Part shown: piece after piece, positions 20,817 through 32,080 of the stretch
How positions within the stretch are numbered: the first letter of the stretch is position 1
How the letters are laid out: the number at the start of each line of letters is the position of its first letter
DNA from: Symbiodinium natans
Taxonomy: Eukaryota; Sar; Dinophyceae; Suessiales; Symbiodiniaceae
Assembly: GCA_905221605.1 (NCBI GenBank)
Contig: CAJNDS010001057.1
Span: forward strand, 104,501-168,500
Direction: 5' to 3'
DNA length: 64,000 nt
Program-made: the position numbers and the translations under genes
Notes under the pieces: model-generated
Told to the model about the DNA's origin: nothing
Databases searched by the model: none
What the model saw: the letters and a program-made list of their open reading frames with translations, nothing else

Positions 20817-22328
20817 CTAAGTTTGAGCAAATCCCACTCCGAAGTGTCTTGTATCAACCCGCCACGTGGGATGCAGCGCTTGTCTCCACACTTCGGAGGG
20901 AACGGACCATGCGGGACAAGCCTTGCGCAGTGGCAGCTTTCTACAAACCCATCGCAATCCTCGAAGGTCCTGCATCGCAGCATCATGTGCCTCCGACAAA
21001 GTTTTATGGGTGGGTTTGGGGGTACAAGCACTTTGGAGAATTTGTTCCCAAGAGCACGGCGTGGCCATACAGCCACCTTTAGGTCCGGGCTGCGCCAGGA
21101 ACTTCCGCCATTCATCACTAGTGGGTTGCACTGACCTGGGACGGTCGTATCTACGCATCTTCGGGTCCATCTTAAACCCCGAAAGAACCCGACTAGCTCG
21201 ATAACAACTTCTGGCATCCTGCTTCGACCAATGATAACTGAACTCTTCAACCCTGCGCTGTTGCCAGCGTTGATCATCTCGTTTGAGCAACTGATCAGAA
21301 GCTCTGCGAGCTCGCCAAAAGGTCGCCAAATGACGCCACTGCTGAAGCAGATTGCTAAGAAATTGCAGCGAGTCACGAGGAACTCTTGTAGCCGGTGCTT
21401 GAACGACAGCCTGCCTCGCGTGTGCCGTGAGCTGCAACGCTGCAGTTGTGTCGGCTGGTCTCTGTTGGGTCCGGTGCCACGACGCACTAAAGTGTTGCAA
21501 TGTGGCCTCATGTACTGCTGCTTGCAATGTTGGCACACAACCGACGGCCGTGGATGAAAGTCACCCAACGCACGCAAGGCTTGCGAGCATTTTGCATCAA
21601 CCGTCGCAAGGAAGTCGCGACGACCCTCCCCGGAAATTGCTGTATTCGCCAACTTGTCTCTGTCAAAGCGAGTGTGCATGAGCATAGCGTAACCGCTGTA
21701 TGAGAGTGTGTGCTGAAAATCGATGGACAAGGGATGACAAGGGCACATGGTCGCGTAACCCTTGACAAGCATGCCACTGCAGCCTCTTTGCTTCATTAGT
21801 GTGTACACAAACCTTTGCAACATCACCGAGCATGCTTTGCGGTAAACAAATGTAATCCACCCGGGTACCCCTACCGTTTGTGCCATATTATGTGGGCCCA
21901 CAGTTAAACCTTGCCCTACGGAAAGTATTAATCGCGCCCATGTGCTGTTGCTCCAACAAGGCTCGTAAAGCATGTCCATTGAAGTTTTCGAGCTCGGCAC
22001 CGGAGTCTCCCACTGCAAGGCTGTCAATTGCAGCCAATGCTCCTTGCGCACGCATGAACCCTGTATGGCTGTTTGCATGTCGATCAGCATTGGGTGGGTG
22101 AGGTTCGGGGTATTGATAAACAGCAATACAGCAAAAATCCACATCACCCCTAACCAGCCAGCCGCACAGCCCCAAACCGGCCCGCATACATGCCGGGGGG
22201 CAGTGTAACATTTTCGTTGTCTTGTTCTTTTTGGCTCCTTTGGCTCTTTTTGGTTCTTCTTTTTGTTTCTCTTTGTCGTAGAATCCGACCAGTGCTTTTC
22301 TTGTAAGTGTGCAACGTTGTTCGTTCAA
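20817..22328 (-). pseudogene. Decayed LINE: APE-type endonuclease and linker region
   Basis: Minus-strand frame 22,328-21,888 contains NGHALRALLEQQHMGAINTF, matching the glycine/NTF part of APE-type endonucleases of non-LTR retrotransposons. After one stop near 21,890 the same frame resumes with RGTRVDYICLP and LRDHVPL, which correspond to the endonuclease RxDY and (S)DHxP catalytic-region motifs. Further on (21,536-20,817) the frame contains CPAWSVPSEVWRQAL, resembling the linker before the RT domain. At least one stop and apparent frame shifts near 21,690 and 21,560 break the protein, and no RT core follows. A 521-codon frame overlaps in another register and is mostly a shadow. Confidence 0.6.
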
Positions 22329-22403
22329 CTTTTGAAGTGACTAGCTCTCCATTTCGGGTCTTGTCGACTTTTGTCCGCAGCCTTGGTTGGTTGACACACC
22401 CCC

Positions 22404-22408
<5 letters not shown>

Positions 22409-22461
<53 letters not shown>

Positions 22462-23212
22462 TGTGTGTCTGCGTGTCTACGTGTCTGCGTGTCTGCGTGC
22501 CTGCGTGTCTACGTGTCTGCGTGTCTGCGTGTCTGCGTGTCTGCGCGTCTGCGTGTCTGCGTGTCTGCGTGTCTGTGTGTCTGTGTGTGTGTCGCTGTGT
22601 GTGTGTGTGTGTGTGTGTAGGTGTATAGGTGTGTCGGTGGGTGGTTGGGTGGGTGGGTGGTTGGGTGGGCTCCTGTGTGCGTGCGTGCGTGCGTGCGATT
22701 GCGTGCGTGCATGCGTTTGCGTGCGTGCGAGCGATTGCTTGCGTGCACGCGATTCCGTGCGTGCGTGCGATCGTGTTTCGTGCATGCGACTGAAATTTCG
22801 TGCATGCGTGCGATTGCGTGCATGCGTACGACTGCGTGCGTTCGTGCGATTGCGTGCGTGCATGGGATTGCGTGTGTGCGTGCGATTGCCTGCCTGCATG
22901 GGATTGCGTGCGTGCGTGCGATTGCGTGCATGCTTGCGACTGCGTGGGTGCATGATGTGCGTGCGATTGCGTGCGTGCGTGCCATTGTGTGCGTGCGTGC
23001 GATTGCATGCGTGCGATTGCGTGAATGCAATTGCGTGCGTGCGATTGCGTGCGTTCGAGTGCGTGCGTACGAGCGAGTGCGTGCGTGCGAGTGCGTGCGT
23101 GCGAGTGCGTGCGAGTGGGTGCGTGCGAGTGCGTGCGTGCGAGTGCATGCGTTCGTGCGTGCGTGCGTGCGTGGGTGGGTGGATGGATGTGTGTGTGTGT
23201 GTGTGTGTGTGC

Positions 23213-23247
<35 letters not shown>

Positions 23248-23248
23248 T
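22409..23248. repeat. GT/GC-rich compound satellite with an octamer block
   Basis: A (GT)n tract, then about 15 copies of the octamer GTGTCTGC (about 22,460-22,585) with single-base variants, then a GCGTGCG-based irregular array (22,676-23,170; recurring GCGATTGCGTGCGTGC) and a final (GT)n. Long ORFs across it are repeat artefacts. Confidence 0.95.
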
Positions 23249-23249
23249 A

Positions 23250-23712
23250 CTTCAGCATATGTCTTTGGTGTAGTTCAGGAAGAATGCCGCACTGTATGTA
23301 AGTGTTGTTGGCTCAGCAGTGGTCATGATACGTTGGCGACATTCATTGACAGCCAGTGCCGAAATACCTTGCATCACGTCCATTGCAAAATATGGGGGTT
23401 CATGAAAAAGAGGTACCTTATTGAGCCTTATTGGGGTTCTTTTAAGGGGTCCTACATTTTGGGAGTCTAGATTAAGGGTCCCTTTTTATCGCAAACCCCC
23501 AGACTGGTGGAAAATCCAGAGTTTCAGTGGGCCGACGCGCCTACTTCTTGGGTAGGTCGGTCGGTAGGTAGGTTTGAGCATTTGTGCCGATGGAGGTCCG
23601 CCACAAGCATGCTAGAAGATTCGGCATGTGACATGGTTGTCCAACCAACCAGTAGTTGCTGCAAGACTTTTTTTGCCTGGATGAGACGAGGGCTAATCTC
23701 GTGCTTCTTCAG
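23250..23712. other. No supported feature
   Basis: Flank of the GT-rich array; no convincing frames. Confidence 0.3.
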
Positions 23713-23785
23713 GTGTATATGGATGCCACACAGGCCTGGAGTCAGCGTGCAGCCCAGAGCTCAGAGGGAACCACTTTGCAACTCT
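23713..23785 (+). CDS. Short exon
   Basis: After a CTTCTTCAG acceptor the frame reads VYMDATQAWSQRAAQSSEGT and then TLQL before a GTGCAG donor. Codon use and splice signals agree; the peptide is unrecognised. Confidence 0.4.
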
Positions 23786-24358
23786 GTGCAGCACAACTTT
23801 GAAAGCGGCTTTGTCCCCTTCGCAAAACGCAGTGCAACTGCTGAAATGCTGCCAAGCTACGACGTCCAAGACTAGCACAGCAAGCCCACGGGGTAGAACA
23901 AGTGCAGAACGCTTGTTTTCGACATGACATCTCTACTGAGCCGCCTTCGTTTCACATGCAAAGACAACACATCGTTCCCTCCATCTCCTCCACTCTTTTT
24001 CGCCTTTTCTGCATTTTTCTTTCCTTTCCTCCTTCCTGTACATTTGTCTGCGAGCAGAAATTGAGCTTTCGATCGAGGGTATGCAGGCTACATCCGGGTG
24101 CATCGTGGGCTTTCGGCACAGCTCCGGAACCAGCTAAAAACGTACGAGTTCCTCGTTGTAACTTGTGGGAGCATCTTGATGTCAGATTGCGTCTTTGACA
24201 AATTTGAGCGCTTGACCGGCTCATGATGAATTAATTGGCAGCTGAAACTCAGAGATGCAGATATCTGCATGTTTGTGCTGGGCTCAGGCAATCCTTCGTT
24301 GCATGCGCACCCTGCGTGTGTGAGCCTTAGGAGGCATTTTGCAACTGCTGGAGAACAG

Positions 24359-24769
24359 TGCTTCATGAAGGACCTCATCAGAGATTCTCCAATTCGCCTG
24401 TGCTTGCTCAAGGCACCCGAAGTGAGGCAGAAAATGGACGAGATGCAGCAACAGCAGGCATCTCGAACAGTGGCGTCGTGTATAGTTCCAATAGTCACTT
24501 GCCTAAGCAACTGTTGATCGAAGCTGAGGTCAGCACATGCTTTCCACCCAAAAGAGCCCTCATATGGTCCTATGCAGGTGGAAGATGCTTTGGACCCGCC
24601 GGTGAGCTTGGGCCATGGATTGACATGCTGCAATGCGAGTGACTGGTCCCCTCCCACACGGATGTATGGATTGTTAAGACAGATGCGAGGAGTTGAAAGA
24701 TATTGAGGGTGCTGAACGAGAAGAGGCTTGCAGTCGTTGCTAAGAAATTGCTGAGCTTTGAAGCACAAG
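24359..24769 (+). CDS. Three short exons including a 24-bp microexon
   Basis: A frame from 24,359 after GAACAG reads CFMKDLIRDSPIRLCLLK and continues APEVRQKMDEMQQQ. Exon 24,578-24,601 is only eight codons (VEDALDPP) between TATGCAG and GTGAGC. Exon 24,708-24,769 follows ATTGAG, reads VLNEKRLAVVAKKLLSFEAQ and ends at GTTTGG. Phases of the last two do not join perfectly with canonical sites, so one border is wrong or non-canonical (a GA donor would fit). Confidence 0.4.
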
Positions 24770-27513
24770 GTTTGGTCTTTGCAGCAGCTGGGGCCTATGT
24801 CGCTACTTATGCAGGCAGATATGTCGCATGAAACGAGGAACAGCGTGAAAGATGAACGTTGATTTGTTTGCAGTTGCTTCTGTCTTTCACATTCACATCG
24901 TTTTGGAGGACTGCGAAGGCCGCTGCGGTCACGACCGCTGCTGCTACAATTTGCGTCCTGCGGACCTCCAGCCGTGCTGCCAGCATGCTTGGCATCACTT
25001 GCAGGGCTTCCCGTCTTTCAAATGTTGGTTGCAATTGCCTGCAAGCCGATAACTGGGACCTGCAGCAAAGTTCAACCAATCATCGCTAGTTCTGCAAGCA
25101 TCACTTTGTGTGCGCGCGGGCGTGGGAGGCACGTCGGTGACAGCCAACATCTTGCTCCTGTGTAGTCGATGCCGTGACATGATGTCTAAAGAACGTTCCC
25201 TAAACTCCTAATTTCCTCCACCCCACACTTCAAATTCCTAAACTCCCAAACTCACATAAACTCCTGCTACCATCAACTCCTAAGGAAAACGACTTGGGAA
25301 TGGGAAGGGCAAACCCAGACGGGAGTTTTTCAATCACATCTGAGTTTTGTGGGATCCGAAGGTACCTGGGCCATGTCTTGACGTCGAGCATTGCCAGGTC
25401 GTTCTTTGCGTTGGCGGGCTTTGCATCAGAGCGAGCCTCATTTGGTTTCTTGTTTTCATCTCTTTCGGCAAGCCGTAGTCTTCAGCAACGTATCACTCAG
25501 GTCACAGGCTGCTGAAAGACATGTTGAAGCGAGACGGTCATTCTTCCTCTTTCCTGCATCTGTCGATGAAAGGGAATGTTAGCTTCAAATGCGTGATTTG
25601 AGACTTATGTGTAGCCTCTGTGTAGACAGTAATTACGCTATATGCCGTGTTCACAAGCGCATCATTAAATTGTTCAGTCTACGTCAGCTTGCTAATCGTC
25701 ACCTTCTCGCCCAATTGCACTTTTCGCCATTTCGCCGGCGTTTGGCTCGGAGAGGTTCCGTGTTGATTTTCACTGTTTGACACTGTGCCGCCTGCGCACA
25801 GCCTGCGCACAGAGTCTTTTGCAACACAAGGCTGGGGTTGCTTGGACTCACCAGAAGTCTTTTGACAGATTGGCCGGATCATCTTCTGTGAAGTAGGGCT
25901 TGTTTGGTGCAGAACTTGTCCATCATTCTTGGCTTTGCAGCAAGCATGCACGTGCAATTCCGCAACGCCATGAGTGCATTTCTCTTGCCTGTGTAAGCCT
26001 GCTGTGCCCAGACCCGAATCTGCGAAAGTGTTTTTGTGAAATTTGTTGCTGCCAACATGAAGGCCCAGTGTTCGTGAAATGATGTTGAACCAGCTGGAAG
26101 CTTTGTTCGAGGTGAGCGGTCCCACCCTCAGTCACGATCATGGAATCTGCTTTCAAAACTAGCACTTAGGGACAGTTTTCAGTAGTTTCGGCTGAGAGTC
26201 TGTGGCATGCTGCATGGCCGGAGTAGTTTGAAGCACAAGCACGTGCTTGAAGCTTGTACTGATGCCAACAACGTGCCATGTCATTTCCAGCAGCATCCTG
26301 TCTGCGTCACGTCGCTGATATCCATGGCCAGGCATGCAGGCAAATGCAAGCGGTGCAAGGGAGTTTGCATGCTTCGGGAAGTATTCAGCATCCGTTGCTC
26401 GCTCTGACTTGCCTGCCATGGAGGCTCAATTGCCTTAGATATGAAACAGAACATATAACAAGATCAAATCAGACAAGGCGACGTGTGCTCATGTGCTCTG
26501 TTTCGCACGTGCAAATTTGACCACCGAGATGAGGCTAACGAGGCTGTAAGGAGTACATGTTTAATCCAGCATTCTCTCATAGTTGAACTGCCGAGCCATT
26601 TCCTATTGGTCGAAGGCTCGCAGATAGCGTGTGCACCTCAACTTGGCTGCACGTGTTGCTCGCACCTGTTTTGGCGTGTAGCACCAGCAACAGAGCGCCT
26701 GAAGTCGGCTCAAAGTAAGCCAGATAGCATCAGCAGGAGAGGCTTTGTTGCCGATGCCTGTCAGTCCATCTCGGCTGTTCGACAACACATTTGTACTTTT
26801 TTACGCCTGCAGTTCCTGCTTTGCTTGAATCATCATCGTTTCATGTCAGATTGGCTTTGGCGCATCCTGTTGGGCCAGTCTCATGGCATCGAGATGTAGC
26901 CTTATAAGTGCCATGCTGCCGCGGTTGGTCTGGTTCCTGACCTATCCGACAAGAGTGACGACATTCTATCAGAATGAAGAGGCGCATCCAGGGAGGTGTT
27001 TTGATCCAGGGAGGTGTTTTGGCCCAGCTCGAAGCAGAGGCTCAATGCAGTTGAAGACACAACATTCAGCATCCCTACATCTTGTCTTCTAATGTCATGA
27101 GGCTTTCAGTGATTACTGTGGCCGGGCAGCCGCACTTGCATCGATGCTTCCTGGGCCGCTGGACGCATTGAGCAGCGATCTGGACTTTGTGGGGATGCAG
27201 GTAACTGGATGTGGATCTGTGGCGGATGTCGTTCGTACAGCTTTCAGCTTTTCTTTGAAGGTTCAGCACCTGTGCTTCCATGCCAAGGTGATCCTGCGAC
27301 ATGGTGCGCGGACGACTGCATGTGATCTGAGTTGCGTGCATCCCATCCGCTCTCCCAGCAACTTGTCGAGCTGCCACCTGAAGCCGATGGGTGGTGTGGT
27401 GGCAGCCTTGGGCAGGGCATGTGCCATGTTGAGCGACAAGAGTGGAGAGAGGAGAAGGTTGTCGCAAGCGCCAAGCTCAGGACTGGTCAGAGGGCTCCGC
27501 CGCAATCCCTAAG
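24770..27513. other. Sparse region with only weak exon candidates
   Basis: Possible short coding pieces: a hydrophobic Ala-rich or Cys/His-rich frame near 24,870-25,060, an open frame at 25,294-25,515, a peptide ending MMLNQLEALFE before GTGAGC at about 26,112, and VLAQLEAEAQ near 27,020. None is well bounded. There is also an 18-bp tandem duplication (ATCCAGGGAGGTGTTTTG) at about 26,985-27,022. Confidence 0.3.
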
Positions 27514-27590
27514 CAGTACCACAACACTTACGGGACCGAACCTGCCTTGGAGAGAGGCCTAGCTGCAGAGATGGCCGAACGGCAGATATG
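27514..27590 (+). CDS. Exon, 25 codons
   Basis: After a CCCTAAG acceptor the frame reads QYHNTYGTEPALERGLAAEM and then AERQI before GTAACC. Helical and charged. Upstream of the next exon by only 37 bp, so one of the shared borders must be adjusted to keep phase. Confidence 0.45.
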
Positions 27591-27627
27591 GTAACCCGAA
27601 CAACTCCCCAGTTTCTCCTAAAGACAG

Positions 27628-27804
27628 GTGGATGCCCTTGAGCCTGCTTTTTTCCCAGGCACATGTGTCAAAGGACAGTTGCTGGATGAAGCTGTGGACC
27701 AGTTTCGTGCACTGGCAGACAAGCTGACCCAGTCCTACTTGTCGAAGTCGCTTGGGTTCGCAGATCTGCATCTGCACCTTGCGCTACCAGTTTTGTTCAC
27801 CATG
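27628..27804 (+). CDS. Exon, 59 codons, between consensus splice sites
   Basis: Follows AAAGACAG and ends at GTAATT; exactly 59 codons. It contains KGQLLDEAVDQFRALADKLT and a leucine-rich end (GFADLHLHLALPVLFTM). One of the stronger single exons in the window; protein unrecognised. Confidence 0.5.
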
Positions 27805-27952
27805 GTAATTGTGGCTCACTTAAGATTCGCTGAAGATTCACCTAGGCTTCCGCAGATTCCTGGAAGAATTTCGGTGCGCGAAGCGGGGTGTTGTCCACTC
27901 GTCCATCATGCTCTGTTTGCTGTGCTCTTCTCCATTCTTCTCCCTTTGTGCA

Positions 27953-28078
27953 GATTTTTGCCAGTTCGCTGCTCTGAGGAAGGAAGAGCTCCGGAGCAAG
28001 GTCCAGCTCTTCTCTGTCGACGTCGAGCGCATGATGGCTTCGCTGATCCTCCTCCAACACTTCCTGTTCGGGGCCTCA
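27953..28078 (+). CDS. Exon, helical peptide
   Basis: After TTTGTGCAG a frame reads CQFAALRKEELRSKVQLFS and continues VDVERMMASLILLQHFLF before a GTGCAG site. A second frame is open over the same interval, but this one has the helical periodicity expected of protein. Confidence 0.4.
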
Positions 28079-28440
28079 AGTGCAGGCCTGCTACTTGCCA
28101 TTACTTGCCTTACTTGCCCGCTTTGTTTTGCTGCAGATGGGCTTTTCAGTGTTGTCCTTCGTGTGAGGCCTTGTCGTTGAGACTCAACCAGCAGATATAG
28201 ATCCCTGGCACATGTCGGCCACGTGCCCGCGAGGGCAGCAGGCGAAGGTACCTTTGCGAGACCTCGAGCCCCGTACAATCCCGTACACTTCGCAATATCT
28301 GAGCTGCAGGCCAGAAAATCTGCTGTCGCCATGGAGATCTTTGGCTTGAGATCATGCCTTGTTTTGTTTGAGGCCAACTGTCTAAGTGCTCTGCGCTTGT
28401 CCCTCACTCCCCCCAATCCATCCCAATTCTGAAATCAAAG

Positions 28441-28743
28441 TTGTCGCGATGGCTGATTCGGATGGGGCATGATTGTCTTCGTGGATCCTGCCAGGCATGG
28501 CTAGCTCCTCTGTTTAGGTGGAAGTGTGCTTCTCCAGAAGAGCCCTCTTCGAACCGAAAGTTTAAAGAATTTCTTGTTGGTTTGTCTGATGAGATACACG
28601 ACTGCAATGTGAAGGTGCAGGACTTGAAAGGTTTGCTCTTATGCACTGGAAAATCCTCCAATGGATCTCCCAATGGAATTGGTCAACAACATGCACCTGC
28701 CCTTGACTGGGACTGTTCCTTTGTCCAAGGTCACAATACTTAA
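28441..28743 (+). CDS. ORF or exon of about 100 codons
   Basis: The middle part reads RKFKEFLVGLSDEIHDCNVK and VQDLKGLLLCTG, clearly protein-like. The N-terminal 30 residues are Cys/Trp rich. No known domain seen. Confidence 0.4.
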   Translation: MSRWLIRMGHDCLRGSCQAWLAPLFRWKCASPEEPSSNRKFKEFLVGLSDEIHDCNVKVQDLKGLLLCTGKSSNGSPNGIGQQHAPALDWDCSFVQGHNT

Positions 28744-28871
28744 TCTTTAAACACGTGCCACACCCTTGCCCAGGACTGACTCGAATGATATCTAGAGTCG
28801 CTTTCTGGCTTTTTCCAATTTCAAGCGAGCAAATGTTTTTGTAAGCCCGTCAGCTAGAATGTGCTCACAGC

Positions 28872-29512
28872 TCATATGCTGCCTGAGACTGCCATCACTG
28901 CACGATTGATCCCTGAGATAGGCTGGGGTTCTTGGTTGCTGGTGGTTGCTTGTTTCCATTTAGCTTCTAAACCCGTTCCCTTCTGCCCATTCAGTCCCCT
29001 CGGACCTATGAGAGAGCGGACATTCCTTGCCCCTCCAACAGCCCCTTTGCCCCTTTGCTTCTGCGTCTGAAGCGATGCGCGCCTCACTACTTTGAGCAGC
29101 TCGCGCATCTCTGACCTCCTGTTCCAGTCTTCGACACTCCGCCTCTAAAAGGGCAACATGATTTTTCCAGGCCCGCCGTCGATGAAATGACCAAATCTGG
29201 CTGCGTTCGCAAAAGATCGATTTTATTCCGATCTGCTGGTTCTTCTCAAGCACGCGGACCAAGGAATCCATTAGCAAAGCCTTCATCGGGTGCTTGCTCG
29301 GGGAGTCCAAGGTTACTTGCTAACTTCCACCGTCTTGGGGTAGCCAAAGCGCCCTTGAAATCCTGAGCAGCGGGAAGTTTCCGGAGGTAGCCTTTGATAG
29401 ATTCTAGCTTCTCTCTATCCCCAGGCGCATACCGTGAAGACTTGCAAGCATCAACATGCATCGTATGTTGGTAGAAGACGAAGTTTCTACCGCAGAACTG
29501 CCTGAGGAGCAA
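28872..29512 (-). CDS. Minus-strand coiled-coil ORF fragments
   Basis: Frame 29,310-28,960 contains HVALLEAECRRLEQEVRDAR followed by an Ala/Ser-rich helical stretch, and before that SLVRVLEKNQQIGIKSIF. The frame 29,512-29,246 upstream contains DREKLESIKGYLRKLPAAQD. The heptad pattern makes this the best minus-strand coding candidate outside transposons. Joins between the frames are unresolved. It interrupts the otherwise plus-strand order of exons. Confidence 0.45.
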
Positions 29513-29549
29513 TTTTCAGCAGGGTTAGCGACAGACGAGTGTATTGCAG

Positions 29550-29735
29550 AAATCTCCACTTCGACCCCAAACAATGTTTTTTGCTGCTATCTCACACGAC
29601 GAGTGCGATCAAAGAATTCAGCAAAACCAGCATGAAGTGCAGCAAGAACCGTTGTCATTTCAACCCTCCAAGCGAGGAACTGAACCCTTGCGTGGAGCGG
29701 ATCCGGCATCATCGGCGTCCTTGTATTTCTTTGTG
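29550..29735 (+). CDS. Exon of about 62 codons
   Basis: After TATTGCAG the frame reads KSPLRPQTMFFAAISHDECD, then QRIQQNQHEVQQEPLSF and a Ser/Pro-rich stretch, ending at GTGTGA. Composition suggests a disordered linker with a short Gln-rich helix. Confidence 0.45.
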
Positions 29736-30104
29736 TGACGTGATATCGCTATGCCGAAATCTGACCTGGCCTGCTGATTAAGTTACGCAGGATATGTGGT
29801 CCACATGGCCCCTGCGCCAGGATGACAACTGCCACATATGTGGCTCAAGGTTCGTGGAAAGATGACATGTGGGAGTGGATGGTGTATGAGGGAGTGGGAT
29901 TGGAAGGGTGTTTGAGGCGATGGATCAAGAGCACAATCCATTAGATGATTTACCAGTGTGCCTAAGAGCAAACCTTTCGAATCCTGCACCTTCGCATTGC
30001 AGTCGTGTGTCTGGCCCCCCGTGTCCTAACCTCACAAACCAGCAAGAGGTTCTGAGCCCAAGGGATCCCGTTGGGTTCAATAAACTCCACAACCGTTCAG
30101 CCAG

Positions 30105-30217
30105 AACAGCCGCAACAACATGCAGCAGCTGCTAGCTCAGCACCGCAACTACAAGCTGTGGCAAGTGATTCCTGCGGACATGTTGTCACGGCTGGAGACG
30201 CAAGAGGCGGAGCTAGG
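30105..30217 (+). CDS. Helical exon
   Basis: After TCAGCCAG the frame reads NSRNNMQQLLAQHRNYKLWQ and then VIPADMLSRLETQEAELG, ending at GTAGAT. It lacks an ATG near its start, as expected for an internal exon. The overlapping frames rich in Gln and Ala are shadows. Confidence 0.5.
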
Positions 30218-30315
30218 GTAGATGGCGGATCTCGATCATACCCCTCAGGGAATGAATGCTCTATAGCCTTATTCTGGCGCGAAGATCTAAACTGCTTGGC
30301 CAGTGTGTTCAGCTG

Positions 30316-30345
30316 CGAACGGCGCAACATCAAGTGTTTGGAGCA
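30316..30345 (+). CDS. Possible small exon CERRNIKCLEQ
   Basis: After GTGTTCAG the frame reads CERRNIKCLEQ before GTGTTT. The RRxIxxLE pattern recurs in the ORF at 18.1 kb (RRRIQTLER). Very short, so tentative. Confidence 0.3.
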
Positions 30346-30435
30346 GGTGTTTCAATCTAGAAGCATGATGCGCGTCAACAGGAAAAATTGCCTTTTTGCC
30401 CTCCGAGTATGTGTGGACGATGGCCCTCCTGGCAG

Positions 30436-30639
30436 AGCATGAAAGAAAAGTGGACGGAATCTGCGGCCCAACTTGACTCTTTTTTGGCAGCCCAAGCTGG
30501 AATATGGGGAAACCTTGAAGGGCTAGCTGGTCGTGCCACTGATGAGCAGTGTGATGTCTTGCTTGGGTTGCTAGAAAAACTGGCAGCAGCTTCAGATAGG
30601 AAAAGATACGCAGATCCAGAGCGAACTTGGCCTCCCTGA
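30436..30639 (+). CDS. Exon of up to 67 codons
   Basis: After CTGGCAG the frame reads SMKEKWTESAAQLDSFLAAQ and then LAGRATDEQCDVLLGLLEKL, strongly helical, and runs to a stop at 30,639. It may be spliced before that stop, because a phase-0 exon follows at 30,647. Confidence 0.5.
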   Translation, partial: SMKEKWTESAAQLDSFLAAQAGIWGNLEGLAGRATDEQCDVLLGLLEKLAAASDRKRYADPERTWPP

Positions 30640-30646
30640 TACTCAG

Positions 30647-30700
30647 GAGGTTCAGGCCCCACAGGCAACAGAATACTTCCGACTGACGCCGGAGTGTCCG
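30647..30700 (+). CDS. 18-codon exon
   Basis: Lies between GATACTCAG and GTCAGT and reads EVQAPQATEYFRLTPECP; exactly 54 bp. Phase 0 at both ends. Confidence 0.5.
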
Positions 30701-31724
30701 GTCAGTTGGGATGAAGAGCGTTGGTGGGTGAGCGGTTGAGAGTGGCAGGCTGAAGGGTTCGGGCCCTTTGAGTCTCCCCTGTCAATTCCGACGAGCCCGC
30801 GCCAAGATTTCGGAGGCCAGTGAGGTTCGGATACAGCAGGCGTTGTACAAGCTGTATCAAGCTGTTGAAGGATGCTCCGAAGCTGGACTTGTCATCAGGA
30901 GGAGAGCCTGATCGGGATGATATTCACCTCCGAGTGAACTCGTGGGGTCGTTGTGTTGCCGGGTGTTGGCCTTGAGCTGCGCTCCAGTTCTTCAATTGCG
31001 CTGCAGTTCTTTCGCAAGGACAATGTTATGATGTGTCTAATGCCGAAGTCTGCGGCGCCTGCGGTCCACGCCAATTTTGCTTGAGCTCACACGGCTCATA
31101 TGTCTCTGGCCTAGTTGCGGAATTACATCTGATCGCTTTTTTCCCGCTCAATCGCTTTGGAGTCTTTGCTGGTGCAAAGCAAAGTGTGAGAACTTTCGAA
31201 ACTCCCCTTTCCTGTCCGCACGTGGTGTCATGGTGCAGCAATGCAGGCTCCTTTGGCCCAGGCAGCATTTGGGAGTGCTCGGCCGCTTTTCTCCCTGAAC
31301 ACCGTTTCGTTTCATCTTTCGTGCAGCGAAATCGAGGGATAAAGCGCTCTCACATTGAAGTCTGTTAACTCTGCCCACAGTGGAGTCATGTGGCGTCATG
31401 TGGAATCATGTTCGGATCCCTGCTAAAAAACTCCACGGGGGGACCTTAAGAGGAGCCTTGGGGAGACCGGGTGAGCGTCGGGCTGAGCTCTCTGCCTTCT
31501 CAATTTTGATCCTCTAGACTTCTTTCGTTGTGAGGAAAACGCCTCGGGTGTGAATACCGTTCGCTTTCTCCTTCGCATGTGCCAGGAATGCCCGGCGCCA
31601 TCCTGATTTTCTTGCAAAGTGGCGGTCACTTGCTGGCGCTGAGTTCACTCACGACACTTGGGACTGCTTAGAGGTGGCACTCTGTTCCTTGGATGCCAGG
31701 TTTGCGGGTTTCGGGCTGCTCGGT

Positions 31725-31770
31725 TTGCTCGGTTGCTCGGGTTGCTCGGGTTGCTCGGGTTGCTCGGGCT
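31725..31770. repeat. Nonamer array, unit TTGCTCGGG
   Basis: About five copies with minor variation. Confidence 0.75.
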
Positions 31771-31969
31771 GCTGGATGACATGAGCTCATGTGGCACAAC
31801 CTGCAGCCGTGACTGAGGTACAAACCAGTCCTTCTTGCAGCTGCCTCCACAGCTTCAGCCGGACATCGGGCATCACATGGGTATCCATGGACATGGTCCA
31901 GAAGCGCTTTTTGGCTGATTCTTGCAGTTGCCCGAACTTGCCCTCCCTCGTCCTCAAAGTCTTGTGCAG

Positions 31970-32080
31970 GATTCCGATCTTTTTCATGAGGCGCTGAAGA
32001 TCAGTGCCGCCATGGTCCAGGCGTCGTACTTGCAGGCTGATGACTCGGTGTACCCTTGCACAGCAGCGGGCCAGCGTCTG
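31970..32080 (+). CDS. 37-codon exon with consensus splice sites
   Basis: Lies between CTTGTGCAG and GTAAGT, exactly 37 codons: DSDLFHEALKISAAMVQASY, then LQADDSVYPCTAAGQRL. The minus strand is also open and protein-like across 31,787-32,110 (LMKKIGILHKTLRTREGKF), so an antisense reading cannot be excluded, but the two splice sites favour the plus strand. Confidence 0.55.

Noticed and set aside
20582-22147. 521-codon minus-strand ORF as an intact protein
   Set aside because: Most of the recognisable LINE motifs lie in a different minus-strand register, so the long frame is largely a shadow with short true stretches.
22307-23470. 387-codon plus-strand and several 220-250-codon minus-strand ORFs
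   Set aside because: Simple-repeat artefacts of the GT/GCGTGCG satellite.
29830-29851. GCCACATATGTGGCTCAAGG as a spliced-leader relic upstream of a retroposed gene
   Set aside because: Only TGGCTCAAG and GCCA agree with the spliced leader; the intervening bases differ and no cDNA-like sequence follows.
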